Of a stretch of 35,862 bases of DNA, positions 33,004-35,862 are shown piece by piece. The DNA is taken from the NCBI GenBank assembly GCA_000231825.2, contig JH720294.1, positions 2,777,855 to 2,813,716 of the forward strand, given 5' to 3'. This DNA is from Tetrahymena elliotti 4EA. Lineage: Eukaryota > Ciliophora > Oligohymenophorea > Hymenostomatida > Tetrahymenidae. The notes beneath the pieces are model-generated. The model was not told the origin of the DNA and searched no databases. It saw only the letters and a program-made list of their open reading frames with translations. Made by a program: the position numbers and the translations under genes. The number at the start of each line of letters is the position of its first letter. Position 1 is the stretch's first letter.

Positions 33004-34278
33004 TTTTGGTTATCTTATTGGCCAAATAGCTTACTAGATAAAATGAACAACTAACTATTTGTTTTGTTATTAAATTCTTTCTGTGGTTTGTAAATTTGAT
33101 TACTTTTTAATATAAAAAAAGTTTTTTTATCACAATAATTGTAAAAGATAAATAAGAAATTTTTCAAACCAAAATAAATACTGTACTGATAAACAAAAAA
33201 TAATAGCTTTTATTATCTAATTACTTATTTTAATCTTTAATTAAAAAGCATATTTTTTAAGCTTTTTAATCACTTATATTTCAAAATTATTAAAAAATAT
33301 TCATTTTTTTAGTAATTGGCAACAATTTAATATTTCTCTAAAGCATTGATTGATAATTTATGATGCATTTCATTTTCTCATTATCTATTACTTTTTTCAA
33401 TAATTGGTTAATTGTTTAAAATTAAATACAAATAATATTTTGTTTCTCAAGTAAATATGTTCTAAATATTGATCACTTGTGAAACTAATTATGAGTATTA
33501 TTGTTTGGAGCATTTCATACTTTTTAGAATTTTATTAGCACAGACCACTATCTACCTATATTTTAGCCATTTAGCTAAATTTCAATTTTTAATTTTTTAT
33601 CAGTTAAAATCTGTTTATTATTCAATAAGATAATTTAAATATAGTCAGCACAAACAAATTTGACATAAATAAAATATACATAACTTTTCAAGACAAGCAT
33701 GTAATAAGTTGAATTACATATTTTTTTAACGGTTTTTGAGAGCCATTAAAAATATTGAGTGATGTTTGTATATGCATCTGATAATTTTTTTTCAATAGTT
33801 ATCTAAAATTGAATTAAAGAAAATCCTAATAATGTGAGGGTACAAGTTTTATATGAATCAGGGATTAAAAAACCACAAGGATATCCAAATTTACAAAGAT
33901 ATCATTGAGTATATGATATGGTATGTAAAACAAGCTAGATAAAGGTTTTTCCTTAGAACAGAAACAAGGTTCAAGAGGGTAAAATAAGATAAAGCCTCAG
34001 CTTGTTAAAAAGATTATTTCAAAATCCAAAAACAATAAACAGCCAATCAGCTCAAAGAAAATAGCATGATTGTAAATTTTTATATATTCTATTTCTTCCA
34101 ATTTGCAAATAAATTTTACCAAAAATAGTAATTTTAGGAAATTTAAATTTAGAAATAAATTTTACTAAAAATAATTAAGATGTAAGGGTATTTTTTTAAA
34201 AAATATATATTTAATAATAAGAACAGAAACATGATAAATTAGTAAATGATATTTGAAACACTGATTTATAAATATTTT
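33004..34278. other. Spacer between channel copies, with one unidentified open frame
   Basis: 33853-34284 on the plus strand is open for 143 codons, starting MNQGLKNHKDIQIYKDIIEY and rich in Lys/Gln. 33840-34080 is less AT-rich than its surroundings, which hints at former coding. I recognise no family, and its stop overlaps the antisense channel stop in TCATGA. The remainder, which would be the 5' region of channel copy A, shows nothing. Confidence 0.3.
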
Positions 34279-35862
34279 TCATGAGATTTAGAGCACCTAA
34301 TTTTTTTTATATGTACTAATAGAAAATGCTTATATTTAGACTTATTTAAAAACAGACCTTCTTTAACTAGGTTCAATCTTAGATATTTTCTTAGGAGTTG
34401 ATTTTTTGATTTTGGTTTTGAAAACTTTTAACATTTTATTTCTCCATAGTTATTCTTATTTTTTTAGTACTTTTGTAAAATTGTTGTGTGGAAAGTATAT
34501 TAAATAATCCTTTCCTTTTTCAAAATTAATTAAATCTAAATGCTAAATGTGTGTAAAATTCCTAATTTCTACATTAGTTTTGTTATCTAATAAAATATTT
34601 AAATTGGTTTCAATTAGTAGTTAAGATAGTAAACTGTTTGTATCCTATTTAATTTCTTATATATTTTAGCTTGTTTTTTATTCTTCTTATTGTGCTTAAG
34701 CTTAAGAAGAAGGTTTTTATTCATTTAATTAATACTGAATCCCCATTTTTTTATAAAGAATTTGATCTTCCAATTTGCATATGGGACCTACTACTATATT
34801 TAAATCAGTTGATTTATCTCTAATTGATGTTTCTTCATTTTCTTCATTTATTATATCAGAATATCTTTTCTTGTATTAATTTAAGTGGTTATTATTTTCA
34901 GAAACTATTGTTTTTGAAGATTATTAATCAAATTCTGAACATTTTGTTAAATGTTGACTTTAAATATTATTTATTATCTTTCTAGTAGCATTTTCATTAT
35001 TATTATCCATTTAACCTAGTATAGAATTTTTCTTCTGCTTAACACTTTTTTGGTCTTCATTAAGAAAAATAGATAGTTTCTTACTTTCCCTTCTTTATTT
35101 TACTTCTAAAAAATATATAAAGTTATTAATTTTTTAGAAATAGTAAAATTAAAAATTAGTTTATTTATAATTAGTGAAATATTTACTAGCACAGTTTATG
35201 ACAGTACAGCTATTTATGTTCCTATTGCTAAGATAAGGTTTCATGTGGAGAGTTTAAACCTCAAATTTAGATTAGATTATCTCATCTTATATATAATTAA
35301 TAATATTAAATTTATTTTATTGCATATTATTTTTACTTTATGAAAAAAGCAAAGATTGCTAAAATATATCAGCATCCTGTCTTATTAACATTAAGATAGA
35401 TCTTGGGTTTACTGATTTTGGCTTGTTCCTTTAAAAATTTAATCTTTGTTATATTTGTGAGCTTTTTGAGTGCTAGCTGATTATTTTTTCCTTTGGAGAC
35501 TAATATAAAATGTAGGGGCACTAGCTAAATGTATGTCTAAAAGAAAAGCAACTTTAGCACATAAATCCAGTTTTCTGATACATGTTAAAGTTTAGTTAAT
35601 CTTAAATCATTTTAAATTTCTCCTTTTTTAAATTAAATAAATTTATAATTAATAAATACTCTACATATTTCTAGAATTTTTTGTTGAAAATGTTTTATTT
35701 ATTAGATTATGTTAATAGCTTTATAGAGGAGATGTTTTTCAGTATTAACATAAAATAAAATACCATTTTAAAAATTAGTCAGTTTATTATCTCTTAAAAG
35801 ATTTTTATATTTATTTTATTTTAGATTCCCCCTGACTTAAAAATGTGAGTTTGACAAAATAA
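34279..35862 (-). pseudogene. Second channel copy, C-terminal part, runs off the window
   Basis: Copy B of the channel tail. The last exon (about 35105 to TGA at 34279) is open for about 275 codons and aligns through its length with copy A: KKLSIFLNEDQKSVKQKKNS, QMDNNNE, EETSIRD, KLEDQILYKKMGI, NFEKGKDYLIYFPHNNFTKV, LKKQEQLWRNKMLKV. An 88-nt intron (GTAAAT...TTTTTTAG) precedes it, then IINSCTVINCA and VQTLHMKPYLSNRNIN. Upstream parts match the DNA of copy A but I could not fix a continuous frame; a two-base length difference lies at one exon start. The membrane domain lies outside the window, so this may be the tail of an intact gene and the pseudogene label is provisional. Confidence 0.55.
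34279..35862. repeat. Channel C-terminal duplication, copy B
   Basis: See copy A at 29577-31060. Same orientation, separated by about 3.2 kb that holds the rest of copy A's gene and a spacer, as expected for a head-to-tail tandem gene pair. Confidence 0.85.

Noticed and set aside
1..35862. Telomere repeats, chromosome breakage signals, tRNA or rRNA genes, CRISPR-like arrays
   Set aside because: None seen on either strand: no GGGGTT arrays, no AAACCAACCTC-like breakage motif noticed, no cloverleaf with a GGTTCRA arm. A covariance-model scan was not possible here.

Overview
The window reads as nuclear DNA of an oligohymenophorean ciliate close to Tetrahymena. It is very AT-rich, and every convincingly conserved gene is interrupted by in-frame TAA and TAG codons at positions where Gln fits, while TGA alone ends proteins. 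Standard-code open reading frames are therefore mostly fragments or shadows, and the gene models here use TAA/TAG = Gln. With one stop codon, open frames of 60 to 130 codons arise by chance, so openness alone was not taken as evidence. Introns are short (about 49 to 198 nt, one of 540), AT-rich, start GTAA or GTAT and end in AG. Every exon set given below for an intact spliced gene was checked for phase.

Layout. 1-5.1 kb is a decaying region: a broken hAT-like transposase (302-1948), then two tandem copies of a kinase-plus-TPR gene on the minus strand, both broken. 6.8-8.5 kb is an intact zinc-finger/coiled-coil protein. 8.8-10.5 kb (minus) is a CD2BP2/Lin1-like spliceosomal protein without a visible GYF domain. 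11.6-13.7 kb is a five-exon protein with AT-hooks and a C-terminal SANT domain. 14.7-16.5 kb is a nine-exon DCAF7/WDR68 orthologue. 17.8-18.8 kb (minus) is TMCO1. 19.9-20.1 kb (minus) is a 73-residue protein, followed upstream by a 650-residue zinc-finger/WD40 protein. 22.8-23.9 kb is a broken Tc1/mariner-type transposase. 25.3-26.2 kb (minus) is a bacterial-type squalene/phytoene synthase. 28.3-29.2 kb is an RJL (RBJ/DNAJC27-like) small GTPase. 29.6-33.0 kb (minus) is a broken cyclic-nucleotide-gated-like cation channel, and 34.3 kb to the window end holds a second copy of its C-terminal part.

The genes do not form an operon or an obvious pathway. The housekeeping genes (DCAF7, TMCO1, CD2BP2-like, SANT protein) lie in the centre, and relics of mobile elements and decaying paralogue families lie towards the edges. 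The most unusual non-coding signal is an 18-bp AT palindrome, TTTAATAATATTATTAAA. Its 16-bp core occurs six times without error, plus one variant, in the 2-kb shared upstream region between the divergent squalene synthase and RJL genes, and I did not notice it elsewhere in the window.
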